Assembly: GCA_024653325.1 (NCBI GenBank)
Contig: JANLFX010000010.1
Location: 1 to 38,621, forward strand
Origin: Anaerolineae bacterium
GTDB taxonomy: Bacteria; Chloroflexota; Anaerolineae; JACIWR01
Direction of reading: 5' to 3'
DNA length: 38,621 nucleotides
In this document: piece by piece, positions 1 to 6,115 of the stretch
Layout: each line of letters begins with the position of its first letter
Position numbering within the stretch: position 1 is the stretch's first letter
Notes under the pieces: generated by a model
Databases searched by the model: none
What the model was told of the DNA's origin: nothing
What the model saw: the letters and a program-made list of their open reading frames with translations, nothing else
Position numbers and translations under genes: made by a program

Positions 1-340
1 CGACTTCATGAGGATGTTGATGATACCTCATTTCACCCCGAAGCCAATATGAGCCAAACTCGCATATTTACCACGAAGACCCAAAGACGAACAAAATATT
101 AAAATATTTTGCACATTGAGCGTTGAAACACTTTATTTATTTGACGCGCTCAGTGTCCTTGAGGGCTTGGTGGTCAATTGGGCTTTTCAGTGGGCTCATC
201 GTTCGGTTTAATTCTTAGCAATTTCATACTTCGGATTTATTCCGTTCATTCGAGTACTGACCAACATCCGTATAGCAAAAGATGCTCCAATATGGCCGGT
301 TCTGACTCCGGGCAGTTTTGGAGTACTGTTCGTCTATTTG
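1..340. other. Intergenic stretch without a supported gene
   Basis: No reading frame here looks like a protein. A 73-codon frame at 178-399 would need a TTG start, has no convincing ribosome binding site and runs through a terminator hairpin. The stretch holds an AT-rich patch near 96-113 and two imperfectly complementary arms, about 71-93 (ACCACGAAGACCC...) and 155-176 (...GGCTTGGTGGTC). They could be the worn ends of a small palindromic element. The window starts here, so an upstream gene may end just outside it. Confidence 0.5.
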
Positions 341-368
341 GGGTGTACTTGGAAGTACACCCTTTTTT
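341..368 (+). terminator. Rho-independent terminator
   Basis: GGGTGTAC (341-348) and GTACACCC (355-362) form a perfect 8-bp stem, extendable by two pairs, followed at once by six T residues (363-368). It lies 33 bp upstream of the PIN-TRAM start, so it either ends transcription from beyond the window or acts as an attenuator for the gene at 402. Confidence 0.75.
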
Positions 369-401
369 ATGCCATTCTGTCTGGAAAGGGGGTGATTAAA
401 C

Positions 402-1430
402 ATGGCTATTGAGTTAGTACTGCGTCTAATAGGTATGGTAGCTTTAGCTGTTGCAGGATGGCAGCTCGGTATCTACATAGCTGGTGAGTCACCGCAGTAC
501 CTTTACATCCTTGCTCTTTCCCTTGCCGGCGCTGCATTGGGTCTGTTGCTTACTCCTTATGTAACAACCTATCCGTTTCATTGGCTGCGGACCAGGATCC
601 GCCAGATGCCTGCTCAGCAGCTTGTCGCCGCCATCATTGGTCTGGTTGTCGGTCTTATTATAGCTGCTTTGTTGGCTTTACCCCTGTCGTTACTTCCCTC
701 CCCTATCGGAGCCATTCTCTCTTTCGCCGGTGTGATTTTTTTCAGCTACCTGGGCATGGCGGTGATGGTCATGCGCCAGCGGGACATCTTCAACGTTCTC
801 AGTTCCCGGTTTCCGCTCCGGGAGAGTGCGTCTGGGGCCGGACGTTACGTACTGCTGGATACCAGTGTTATTATTGACGGCCGTATTGCTGACATCAGCC
901 AAACAGGATTCATCTCGGGCACCATGTTGGTGCCGCGGTTCGTTCTCAACGAGCTGCAGCACATCGCCGATTCCTCAGACGTACTGCGCCGCAACCGGGG
1001 GCGGCGAGGCCTGGACATGCTGAAGCGCTTGCAGCAGGACTCGGTGACCCCTATCCGCATCACTGATATGGACATCGAGGACGTGCGGGGGGTGGATGAT
1101 AAACTTATCCTGATGGCCAAGCAATTGCACGCTCCTATCATCACCAATGACTACAACCTCAACCGCGTGGCCGAGTTGCAGGGAGTACAGGTGCTGAACA
1201 TCAATGAACTGGCCAACGCGGTTAAAGCCGTGTTGTTGCCGGGTGAAACTATGCAAGTGCGCATCATTCAGGAAGGCAAAGAGCCGGGTCAAGGGGTAGG
1301 CTATCTGGACGATGGCACAATGGTCGTAGTGGAAGACGGCCGCCGGCACATTGGTAACAGCATCGAAGTGGAAGTGACGAAAGTATTGCAGACCGCTGCC
1401 GGTCGGATGATTTTTGCCCGGCCCATATAA
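402..1430 (+). CDS. Membrane-anchored PIN-TRAM domain protein (YacL-like)
   Basis: 342 residues. Four hydrophobic segments (about 5-27, 33-52, 72-95, 100-123) form an N-terminal membrane module. A PIN nuclease-like domain follows (about 139-265) with the acidic residues of the fold visible: D143 in LLDTSVIIDG, E174 in VLNE, D222/D223 and D240 in ITND. A TRAM-like beta domain fills about 275-342 (GQGVGYLDDGTMVVVE). This order is that of the YacL family, whose members are predicted membrane-bound RNases; the substrate is unknown. The ATG at 402 follows a purine-rich site, GGAAAGGGGGTG. The gene sits between two terminators, so it is probably transcribed alone. The family call is firm; nuclease activity is inferred from the retained acidic residues. 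Confidence 0.9.
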   Translation: MAIELVLRLIGMVALAVAGWQLGIYIAGESPQYLYILALSLAGAALGLLLTPYVTTYPFHWLRTRIRQMPAQQLVAAIIGLVVGLIIAALLALPLSLLPSPIGAILSFAGVIFFSYLGMAVMVMRQRDIFNVLSSRFPLRESASGAGRYVLLDTSVIIDGRIADISQTGFISGTMLVPRFVLNELQHIADSSDVLRRNRGRRGLDMLKRLQQDSVTPIRITDMDIEDVRGVDDKLILMAKQLHAPIITNDYNLNRVAELQGVQVLNINELANAVKAVLLPGETMQVRIIQEGKEPGQGVGYLDDGTMVVVEDGRRHIGNSIEVEVTKVLQTAAGRMIFARPI

Positions 1431-1479
1431 GGGCGCAACCCTGACTGTTTGCACAATGGCATACGGACATGCTTTCCTG

Positions 1480-1515
1480 CCCTCTCATGGCCTGTCGACT
1501 GAGAGGGTCTTTTTG
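1480..1515 (+). terminator. Rho-independent terminator after the PIN-TRAM gene
   Basis: CCCTCTCA (1480-1487) pairs with TGAGAGGG (1500-1507) around a 12-nt loop and is followed by TCTTTTTG. It lies 50 bp after the stop of the PIN-TRAM gene and directly before a candidate promoter. Confidence 0.85.
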
Positions 1516-1544
1516 TTGCATATCCTCACGATGTAATGTATAAT
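1516..1544 (+). promoter_or_regulatory. Candidate sigma-70-type promoter for the cysS unit
   Basis: A perfect -10 box TATAAT (1539-1544) lies 17 bp after a weak -35 box TTGCAT (1516-1521). Transcription would start near 1551, just before the strong ribosome binding site of the small ORF at 1566. It follows a terminator directly, as expected for the start of a new transcription unit. Confidence 0.55.
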
Positions 1545-1565
1545 CAGAGGTCAGGTGGAGGTAAG

Positions 1566-1685
1566 ATGAGCAGTCACGGCTTCGCTAATGTGGAAGATAT
1601 TCTCTTCTTTACACTGGCCCGGCGCTGCCTCTGTACGATGGGGCTGCGCGATGAAGCGTGGCCCCCGTCTTCGGCTGTTGACTGA
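1566..1685 (+). CDS. Small ORF, possible Cys-containing leader peptide of cysS
   Basis: A 39-residue frame with ATG 4-6 nt after a good Shine-Dalgarno (GGAGGT). It lies right behind a TATAAT promoter and ends 32 nt before the cysS start. Residues 19-24 read RRCLCT: two cysteine codons (TGC 1626-1628, TGT 1632-1634) just before a GC-rich hairpin at 1640-1665 (GGGGC and GCCCC arms, inner CGC/GCG). That is the arrangement of leader peptides that sense charged tRNA, here placed in front of the cysteinyl-tRNA synthetase gene. No domain is recognised. No clear T-run follows the hairpin, so a classical attenuator is not proven. It could also be a chance ORF or a gene remnant. Confidence 0.4.
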   Translation: MSSHGFANVEDILFFTLARRCLCTMGLRDEAWPPSSAVD

Positions 1686-1717
1686 GCGGTGATTGGAGTG
1701 TGAAGGAGGGCAATGAA

Positions 1718-3166
1718 ATGAGTCTGAAGATTTACAATACTTTGAAACGAGAGAAAGAAGAGTTCGTACCCCTACACGAGGGTTTTGTGGGTATCTACGT
1801 CTGCGGGCCGACAGTTCACGATGATGCGCACATCGGCCACGGCAAGACTTATGTGAATTTCGACGTGATAGTGCGCTATCTGCGTTACAAGGGCTATCGC
1901 GTGCGTTACGTGCAAAACATCACCGACGTGGGCCACCTGCTGGACACAGGGGAGGATCGCATTCTCAAAGGAGCACGCCGCGAGCGGGTCGAGCCAATGG
2001 AACTGGTGGAGACTTACACCCGCCGTTACTTTGAGGACATGGACCGGTTGAACATTCAGCGGCCGGACATCTCCCCGCGCGCCAGCGGGCACATCCCAGA
2101 GCAAATTGAACTGGTCAAACGTCTGCTGGAAAAAGGCTACGCCTACGAGGTAAACGGCAGCGTGTATTTCGAGGTGAATAAGTGGCCGGAGTATGGCAAG
2201 CTCTCCGGACGCCGGGTGGAGGAGGCGCAGGAAGGCACGCGGGTGGAAGTGCGCGAGGAAAAGCGCCATCCGGCTGACTTTGCCCTGTGGAAACGGGCTG
2301 AACCGGAGCATATCATGCGCTGGCCCTCGCCCTGGGGAGAGGGCTACCCCGGCTGGCATGTGGAGTGCTCGGTGATGTCCACCAAGTACCTGGGGCAGCC
2401 CTTTGATATCCACGGGGGTGGGGTGGAGAACAAGTTCCCCCATCACGAGTGCGAGATCGCCCAGAGCGAAGCAGCTTATGGCGTGCCCTTCTGCCGCTAC
2501 TGGCTGCACAACGGTATGCTGATGATCCGTGGCGAAGAGATGCACAAATCGCTGGGTAACATGATCACTTTGCGCCAGGCCTTCCAGCAGTACGATCCGT
2601 TGACCATCCGCTTTTTTGTCCTGGGGGGACACTACCGCAGTCAACTGGATTTCACTGACGAGGCCATGCAGGCGGCGGACAAGGGTTTGCAGCGCATCTT
2701 GGGCACGGTGCGAGCCGTGCGCGAGCGAATGAGGTCAGCCGATGCAGCCGATGTAGCCGATGTCGAAGTGCAGGCTATGCTTGACGGGATCAGGACGCGC
2801 TTCGAGGAGGCAATGGACGACGACTTCAACACTCCGCAGGCGGTGGCCGTTCTCTTTGACCTGGGGCGGGAAGTGAATACACTGCTCAACTCTGGCCAGC
2901 CGCTTAACAATGCAACGCTGGCGGCGATTGATAACCTCTACCGACGGCTGGGCGGCGACGTGTTGGGCATCGTCCCTGACCAACTGCCAGAGGAAGCGGG
3001 GGTGGGCTTGACCGATGACCTGATGCGCATTCTGATCGAAATGCGTGCCGAGGCCCGCCAGAAGAAAGACTGGGCTACTGCCGACGCCATCCGCGACCGC
3101 TTGGCGGCCATCGGCATCGCCCTGGAGGATGGACCCGAGGGCACCAGGTGGCGGCTGGCGCGATAG
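1718..3166 (+). CDS. cysS: Cysteinyl-tRNA synthetase
   Basis: 482 residues, normal for the family. It charges tRNA-Cys in the cytoplasm. Visible marks are the HIGH motif at 38-41 ([12 protein letters not shown]), zinc ligands C29, C217, H243 and E246 ([10 protein letters not shown]), the [10 protein letters not shown] segment, and a C-terminal helical anticodon-binding part. The KMSKS loop is unusual: it reads EMHKSLGN (274-281), keeping the second lysine (K277) and serine but replacing the first Lys by Glu and the first Ser by His. The ATG at 1718 is chosen because AAGGAGGG (1703-1710) lies 7 nt upstream; an in-frame GTG at 1700 would put that site inside the gene. The last residues (TRWRLAR) are encoded by DNA that recurs 540 bp downstream. 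Confidence 0.95.
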   Translation: MSLKIYNTLKREKEEFVPLHEGFVGIYVCGPTVHDDAHIGHGKTYVNFDVIVRYLRYKGYRVRYVQNITDVGHLLDTGEDRILKGARRERVEPMELVETYTRRYFEDMDRLNIQRPDISPRASGHIPEQIELVKRLLEKGYAYEVNGSVYFEVNKWPEYGKLSGRRVEEAQEGTRVEVREEKRHPADFALWKRAEPEHIMRWPSPWGEGYPGWHVECSVMSTKYLGQPFDIHGGGVENKFPHHECEIAQSEAAYGVPFCRYWLHNGMLMIRGEEMHKSLGNMITLRQAFQQYDPLTIRFFVLGGHYRSQLDFTDEAMQAADKGLQRILGTVRAVRERMRSADAADVADVEVQAMLDGIRTRFEEAMDDDFNTPQAVAVLFDLGREVNTLLNSGQPLNNATLAAIDNLYRRLGGDVLGIVPDQLPEEAGVGLTDDLMRILIEMRAEARQKKDWATADAIRDRLAAIGIALEDGPEGTRWRLAR

Positions 3167-3179
3167 TTACAGGGGTTCA

Positions 3180-3210
3180 GGTGCGATGCACTTCGCAAGT
3201 GCGTCGCACT
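3180..3210. repeat. REP-like 31-bp palindrome, copy 1
   Basis: Arms GGTGCGATGCACTT (3180-3193) and AAGTGCGTCGCACT (3197-3210) around CGC. A near-identical, fully symmetrical copy is at 7058-7088. A partial third arm (GTCGCACTT) follows within 15 bp. It sits between cysS and the small ORF at 3236. Confidence 0.8.
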
Positions 3211-3235
3211 TATCGTCGCACTTTGAGGGGTGAAG

Positions 3236-3454
3236 ATGAGTAACGAGCAAGACCTGCGGGTCCTATGGCGCCAGGTGGTGGAAGATTATAACCAGATCCG
3301 TCAGGAGCAGGAGAAGGAATGGGCCTCTCTGAGTCTGGAGGATCGGGTTTGGATAACGGAACAGTTGATGTTTTTCCTCCAGGAAGTCGAACGGAGCGAG
3401 AAAAGGCGGGACTATGCAGGAGATGTTTCTTCGCCTGCGGAAGGTTCTGGATGA
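3236..3454 (+). CDS. Small protein of a decayed nucleotidyltransferase module
   Basis: 72 residues, highly charged and predicted helical (EQEKEWASLSLEDRVWITEQ). The ATG at 3236 follows GAGGGG by 5 nt; an in-frame GTG two codons earlier overlaps that site and is less likely. No domain is recognised. It overlaps the start of the broken nucleotidyltransferase frame at 3414 by 41 nt, as expected for a two-gene toxin-antitoxin-like pair, so it is probably the partner of that enzyme. With the partner broken, this gene may be on its way to loss. The function is inferred from position only. Confidence 0.5.
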   Translation: MSNEQDLRVLWRQVVEDYNQIRQEQEKEWASLSLEDRVWITEQLMFFLQEVERSEKRRDYAGDVSSPAEGSG

Positions 3455-3637
3455 ATTTCCGGACTCCTATGTTGTAATCGGTGGCCTGGCTGCCACACTG
3501 CTGGGAGCCCCTCGCACAACGGTGGATTTGGTGATTCCCTGAACGTTTCCTATCTGAAGGAGCAAGTTTGCCTTCTGAGTGAGGAGGCGGGTCTCCCCTC
3601 CGTGATAGAGCGATGGCATTCCATACGCAGCCGCTGA
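3414..3637 (+). pseudogene. Internally deleted nucleotidyltransferase (AbiEii/DUF6036-like)
   Basis: The first frame (3414-3542) codes for 42 residues ending in VVIGGLAATLLGAPRTTVDL, typical of the N-terminus of nucleotidyltransferases of the AbiEii/MNT type (GG motif, then RxTxDxD). It stops where the catalytic Asp pair should continue (DLVIP then stop). A second frame from 3542, shifted relative to the first, reads YLKEQVCLLSEEAGLPSVIE and resembles the C-terminal tail of the same family. The centre, well over 100 codons, is missing. The gene is therefore a relic, probably of a toxin-antitoxin-like module with the ORF at 3236. The module is bracketed by a repeat of the cysS 3' end. Confidence 0.7.
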
Positions 3638-3718
3638 TAGCACCCGATGTTTCACTGGGGGATGGTTTCAAAGGACTGGGGGAACTACAAATGGCGGCTG
3701 GCGCGGTAAGGCTGGGGT

Positions 3719-4486
3719 ATGAGAGAGCTTCTCTACGGTCGCAACGCCGTGCGCGAATGTCTGCGCGCGGGACGACGTAAAGTCTACAAGGTGCTCCTGG
3801 CAGAGGGTGTCCGGGAAAGCGGCATCATAGTCGAAATCCTGGACGTGGCTCGTGCCCACGGCGCCGCCCTTCAGCGGGTGGAGCGGCAACGGCTCGACGG
3901 CCTGGGTGACGTCAATCACCAAGGGGTGGCCGCCGAGGTGGAGGAATACCCTTATACGGATCTGGAAGTGATGCTGCGGGTAGCGGAGGAACGGGGAGAA
4001 CTTCCTCTGCTCCTTCTGCTGGACTGTCTGCAAGACCCGCAGAATTTCGGTGCTCTGCTGCGCACGGCGGAGACGGTCGGCGTGCACGGGGTAATTATCC
4101 CCAAACGGCGGGCAGTAGCAGTGACCCCGGCGGTGGTCAACGCTTCGGTGGGGGCAGTGGAACACCTTCTTGTCGCTCGCATGTCTAACCTGGTACAGGT
4201 GATAGGACAACTGAAAGCCGCCGATATTTGGGTAGTGGGTTTGGAGGACGTGCCCGAAGCCCAGCTCTACCATCGGGCCGACTTGAACATGCCGCTGGCC
4301 CTGGTCGTAGGCAGCGAGGGAGAGGGTATGCATCGCCTGGTCCGCGAGCGGTGTGATTTTCTCATTCGTCTGCCCATGCGCGGGCACATTAGCTCATTAA
4401 ACGTCAGCGTGGCCGGTTCGATAGCCCTATACGAAATCTGGCGACAGCGGGAATCGAAAGGAAAAAATGATCATCGCAGTCGTTGA
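3719..4486 (+). CDS. rlmB: 23S rRNA (guanosine-2'-O)-methyltransferase, RlmB/TrmH family
   Basis: 255 residues, normal length. Members methylate the 2'-OH of a guanosine in 23S rRNA (G2251 in E. coli) using SAM. An N-terminal RNA-binding domain (LYGRNAVRECL..., about 4-80) is followed by a SPOUT domain with its three motifs: DCLQDPQNFGALLRTAE, LVVGSEGEGMHRLV and the knot-forming LPMRGHISSLNVSVAGSIAL. The ATG at 3719 has only a weak GGGG site. The DNA just before the start repeats the end of cysS, which suggests rlmB followed cysS directly before the intervening module arrived. Its 3' end overlaps the next gene by 20 nt. Other SpoU methyltransferases look alike, so the exact target is inferred. 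Confidence 0.9.
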   Translation: MRELLYGRNAVRECLRAGRRKVYKVLLAEGVRESGIIVEILDVARAHGAALQRVERQRLDGLGDVNHQGVAAEVEEYPYTDLEVMLRVAEERGELPLLLLLDCLQDPQNFGALLRTAETVGVHGVIIPKRRAVAVTPAVVNASVGAVEHLLVARMSNLVQVIGQLKAADIWVVGLEDVPEAQLYHRADLNMPLALVVGSEGEGMHRLVRERCDFLIRLPMRGHISSLNVSVAGSIALYEIWRQRESKGKNDHRSR

Positions 4487-4889
4487 CGGGATGGGCGGCG
4501 GCATCGGCGCGCAGATAGTGACCCAATTGCGTCAGGAACTACCGCTGGAAGTGGAGATCCTGGCCCTGGGTACCAATGCCATCGCCACCGATAAGATGAT
4601 GAAAGCGAAAGCCAACCGGGGGGCCAGCGGGGAGAACGCCATCCGCGTTTCCATCAATCTGGCCGACTTTATCCTAGCTCCCATCGGGGTAGTCATCCCC
4701 AATTCGATGATGGGGGAGATCACTCCAGCCATCGCCGAAGCGGTGGCCAGTGCACGGGGACATAAGCTTCTGCTGCCCATCAACCAGCCGCATTTCGAGA
4801 TAGTGGGCATCGAGTGGAAAGCGCTCACCAAGCAGATCAGCGCGGCCATCGAGGTCATTCGTCAGGCGTTAGCAGGCGCCGCAATTTGA
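4467..4889 (+). CDS. DUF3842 family protein
   Basis: 140 residues. It begins MIIAVVDGMGGGIGAQIV, a glycine-rich nucleotide-binding-like first strand and loop typical of the DUF3842 family. It continues as an alpha/beta protein with NRGASGENAIRVSINLADF and IAPIGVV-like strands. Function unknown. The ATG at 4467 follows GAAAGGA inside rlmB, and the 20-nt overlap suggests translational coupling. The cooT promoter is embedded in its stop region and a nickel-type module follows, so a role near metal or cofactor metabolism is possible. That link is only positional. Confidence 0.8.
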   Translation: MIIAVVDGMGGGIGAQIVTQLRQELPLEVEILALGTNAIATDKMMKAKANRGASGENAIRVSINLADFILAPIGVVIPNSMMGEITPAIAEAVASARGHKLLLPINQPHFEIVGIEWKALTKQISAAIEVIRQALAGAAI

Positions 4890-4914
4890 CATTTTCCCGG
4901 CTTTGTGATATATT
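4886..4914 (+). promoter_or_regulatory. Near-consensus sigma-70-type promoter of cooT
   Basis: A perfect -35 box TTGACA (4886-4891), a 17-bp spacer and TATATT (4909-4914). The -35 overlaps the stop codon of the DUF3842 gene. Transcription is expected to start near 4921, giving a leader of about 110 nt before cooT. Confidence 0.75.
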
Positions 4915-4920
4915 CCGATT

Positions 4921-5030
4921 GCCGATATGAAATCGGTGTATTGCTACGGACCGATCATGAAGATCGCCTTGAGAGCCGGTCTGAAGACCCGGCGAGGCGG
5001 TCTTTTATTTTTAGACCGGAGGATATTACC
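4921..5030 (+). promoter_or_regulatory. Structured 5' leader of cooT, candidate riboswitch or attenuator
   Basis: Two 5-bp hairpins with the same loop ATGAA come first: CCGAT/ATCGG at 4922-4936 and CGATC/GATCG at 4952-4966. After them come four short segments that can pair in alternative ways: CCGGTCT (4976-4982), AGACC (4985-4989), GGTCT (4999-5003) and AGACCGG (5013-5019). AGACC with the downstream GGTCT makes a terminator ending in TTTTATTTTT. AGACC with the upstream GGTCT would prevent that. The last segment abuts the cooT ribosome binding site GGAGGA (5018-5023), so pairing with CCGGTCT could also hide it. No known riboswitch class was recognised. The nickel-linked downstream gene makes a metal-responsive switch a reasonable inference. 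Confidence 0.55.
4984..5012 (+). terminator. Attenuator-like terminator in the cooT leader
   Basis: AAGACC (4984-4989) pairs with GGTCTT (4999-5004) around a 9-nt loop, followed by TTATTTTT. It lies between the promoter and the cooT start, so it can only be useful if conditional. Confidence 0.6.
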
Positions 5031-5240
5031 ATGTGTGAGGCAAAGGTGTACTTAAGTGACGGTGACCGGGAAGAGGAAATCATGCGCGACGTGGTTTTAG
5101 TGCAACCGGAGGGCGACGCCTGGCTGTTAGTCACTCTGCTGGGCGAACAAAAGCTGGTGCGGGGTAGCATCAGCCGGTTGGATTTCCTGAGGCACACCGT
5201 TCATCTCAACCGGCCTGCAGAGTCTTCCGGCGCAAGCTGA
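5031..5240 (+). CDS. cooT: CooT family nickel-binding protein
   Basis: 69 residues beginning MCEAKVYLSDG, with the invariant Cys2 that binds nickel in CooT dimers, followed by a small beta-rich domain (LVQPEGDAWLLVTLLGEQKL). CooT was described as a nickel-binding protein helping to activate carbon monoxide dehydrogenase; homologues occur in many anaerobes without a clear partner. The ATG at 5031 has GGAGGA (5018-5023) 7 nt upstream. A longer in-frame reading from about 4905 would run through the leader hairpins and terminator, and would bury the key Cys inside the protein, so it is rejected. It has its own promoter and leader and is followed by a large hairpin terminator. Confidence 0.85.
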   Translation: MCEAKVYLSDGDREEEIMRDVVLVQPEGDAWLLVTLLGEQKLVRGSISRLDFLRHTVHLNRPAESSGAS

Positions 5241-5281
5241 CTTCCCACGGCTGGCTTCGGAAATACGGTCTATGAGTTGTC

Positions 5282-5343
5282 AAAAGGGCCATGAAGGCCG
5301 CTGTTTCGGCGTGAAGCCGAACGGTCTGCATGGCCCTTTTAGG
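5282..5343 (+). terminator. Long hairpin, probable terminator after cooT
   Basis: A perfect 12-bp outer stem (AAAAGGGCCATG 5282-5293, CATGGCCCTTTT 5329-5340) encloses GGCCG/CGGTC and TTCGGC-GTGAA-GCCGAA (5305-5321), ending in TTTT. An alternative fold gives a GGCC-ATGAA-GGCC hairpin (5287-5299) next to the GTGAA hairpin, close in form to the two ATGAA hairpins of the cooT leader. It may thus be a terminator or a second regulatory RNA. Confidence 0.65.
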
Positions 5344-5358
5344 TCCCGTTCATCCTCA

Positions 5359-5421
5359 TAGCGGCGAACCTGTGATCACCGCAGGTCTCCCGACCGAGGC
5401 GAGAGGGCCAGGCCGCCGCTA
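5359..5421 (+). promoter_or_regulatory. Possible structured leader before the Cys/His-rich gene
   Basis: TAGCGGCG (5359-5366) and CGCCGCTA (5414-5421) form an 8-bp closing stem around an ACCTG/CAGGT hairpin (5368-5372, 5382-5386) and a GC-rich second arm. It ends 13 nt before the ribosome binding site AGGAGGT of the gene at 5448. No known RNA family is recognised, and chance pairing in GC-rich DNA is possible. Confidence 0.35.
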
Positions 5422-5447
5422 CCCTAAAAGACAAGGAGGTTCCCCCG

Positions 5448-5888
5448 ATGTGCAAAGAATGTGGTTGTGGTCTTACTACCGCCCTCACCTGCCCCACCTG
5501 TGGCGGCAATATGGTGCTTGTTGATGGGGAAGCAGTCTGCCCGGTCTGTGGATCTTTTCCCGAGCTATCATTCCAGGAGCAGGCTCCCCCTCACGAGCAT
5601 TTTCATGAACATCCCCACGATCATACTCATAGTCACCCCCATGAACTCACCGAACACGCCCATGACCATGCTGTTGAACATGCGCCGTCCGATGACCAGG
5701 TCAAACTGCTCCATCTCTTGCCCTATTGGATTGAGCACAACGAGGAGCACTCCGGCAGCTTCCAACAATGGGCGAAGGTGGCACGAGGATTGGGGCAGAC
5801 AGAGGTTGCAGAGCGCATGGAAGCGGCAGTGGCACGCATGGAAGCCTGCAACGAAGAGCTCCGAGCTGCTCTTGCCTTGCTGAAATAA
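5448..5888 (+). CDS. Cys/His-rich metal-binding protein, probable nickel handling
   Basis: 146 residues in three parts. The N-terminus MCKECGC matches the CxxCGC nickel-binding motif that opens many HypB proteins. It is followed by two CxxC pairs (C15/C18, C31/C34) forming a zinc-ribbon-like unit. Residues 49-78 are extremely His-rich (HEHFHEHPHDHTHSHPHE), as in metal storage or donor segments. Residues 85-146 are predicted helical (LLHLLPYWIEHNEEHSGSF...), resembling a small domain seen in other metal-related proteins. The ATG has AGGAGGT 7 nt upstream. It lies between cooT and the transporter genes, so the inferred role is a cytoplasmic nickel buffer or chaperone for metal imported by CbiMNQO. 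Zinc or cobalt cannot be excluded. Confidence 0.75.
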   Translation: MCKECGCGLTTALTCPTCGGNMVLVDGEAVCPVCGSFPELSFQEQAPPHEHFHEHPHDHTHSHPHELTEHAHDHAVEHAPSDDQVKLLHLLPYWIEHNEEHSGSFQQWAKVARGLGQTEVAERMEAAVARMEACNEELRAALALLK

Positions 5889-5995
5889 CGTTGAGCCACA
5901 GCCATTGACGACGCCGTCGTTGTGAAAGGGGGTGATGGAGAATTGGAAGATCAGCACATCGGAGGCCGCTGAGCACGTGGAGATAAAGTCAGAGA

Positions 5996-6053
5996 AAACT
6001 CTGCGCTCTTTGCGTGCTCGGCGGTGTAGAGGCGCAGCATGCTGCACCCCTAC
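5996..6053. repeat. Dispersed repeat with terminal GTAG palindrome
   Basis: CTCTGCGCTCTTTGCGTGCTCGGCGGTG-type DNA (about 5999-6026) resembles segments of the MITE at 10.0-10.2 kb (CACCGCCGAG..GCGCAGAG in reverse, and GCGGTGTAGAGG). It runs into a 28-bp imperfect palindrome at 6026-6053 (GTAGAGGCGCAGCAT then ATGCTGCACCCCTAC, sharing the central AT). The rest of the 227-bp gap before cbiM shows no convincing gene. Confidence 0.55.
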
Positions 6054-6115
6054 TTGTCGGTTTGAGGCAAAGCTTCATCAAAAATGTCAAGCGAGTTACA
6101 CGAGGAGGGAAAACG

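Noticed and set aside
178-399. 73-codon frame with a TTG start before the PIN-TRAM gene
   Set aside because: No ribosome site, low protein-like character, and it crosses a clear terminator hairpin.
1772-2644. 290-codon open frame on the - strand inside cysS
   Set aside because: It lies wholly opposite a well-supported cysS and has no recognisable features.
4925-4960. NikR operator (GTATGA-N16-TCATAC)
   Set aside because: ATATGA and TCATGA are present but 24 bp apart instead of 16 and each lies in an RNA hairpin, so the match is poor.
4905-5030. N-terminal extension of CooT
   Set aside because: It would translate the promoter-proximal leader and terminator, and would remove Cys2 from the N-terminus where the family needs it.
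5370-5400. B12-box-like sequence of a cobalamin riboswitch on the - strand (GGGAGACCTGC)
   Set aside because: The rest of the cobalamin riboswitch core is missing and no gene follows on that strand.
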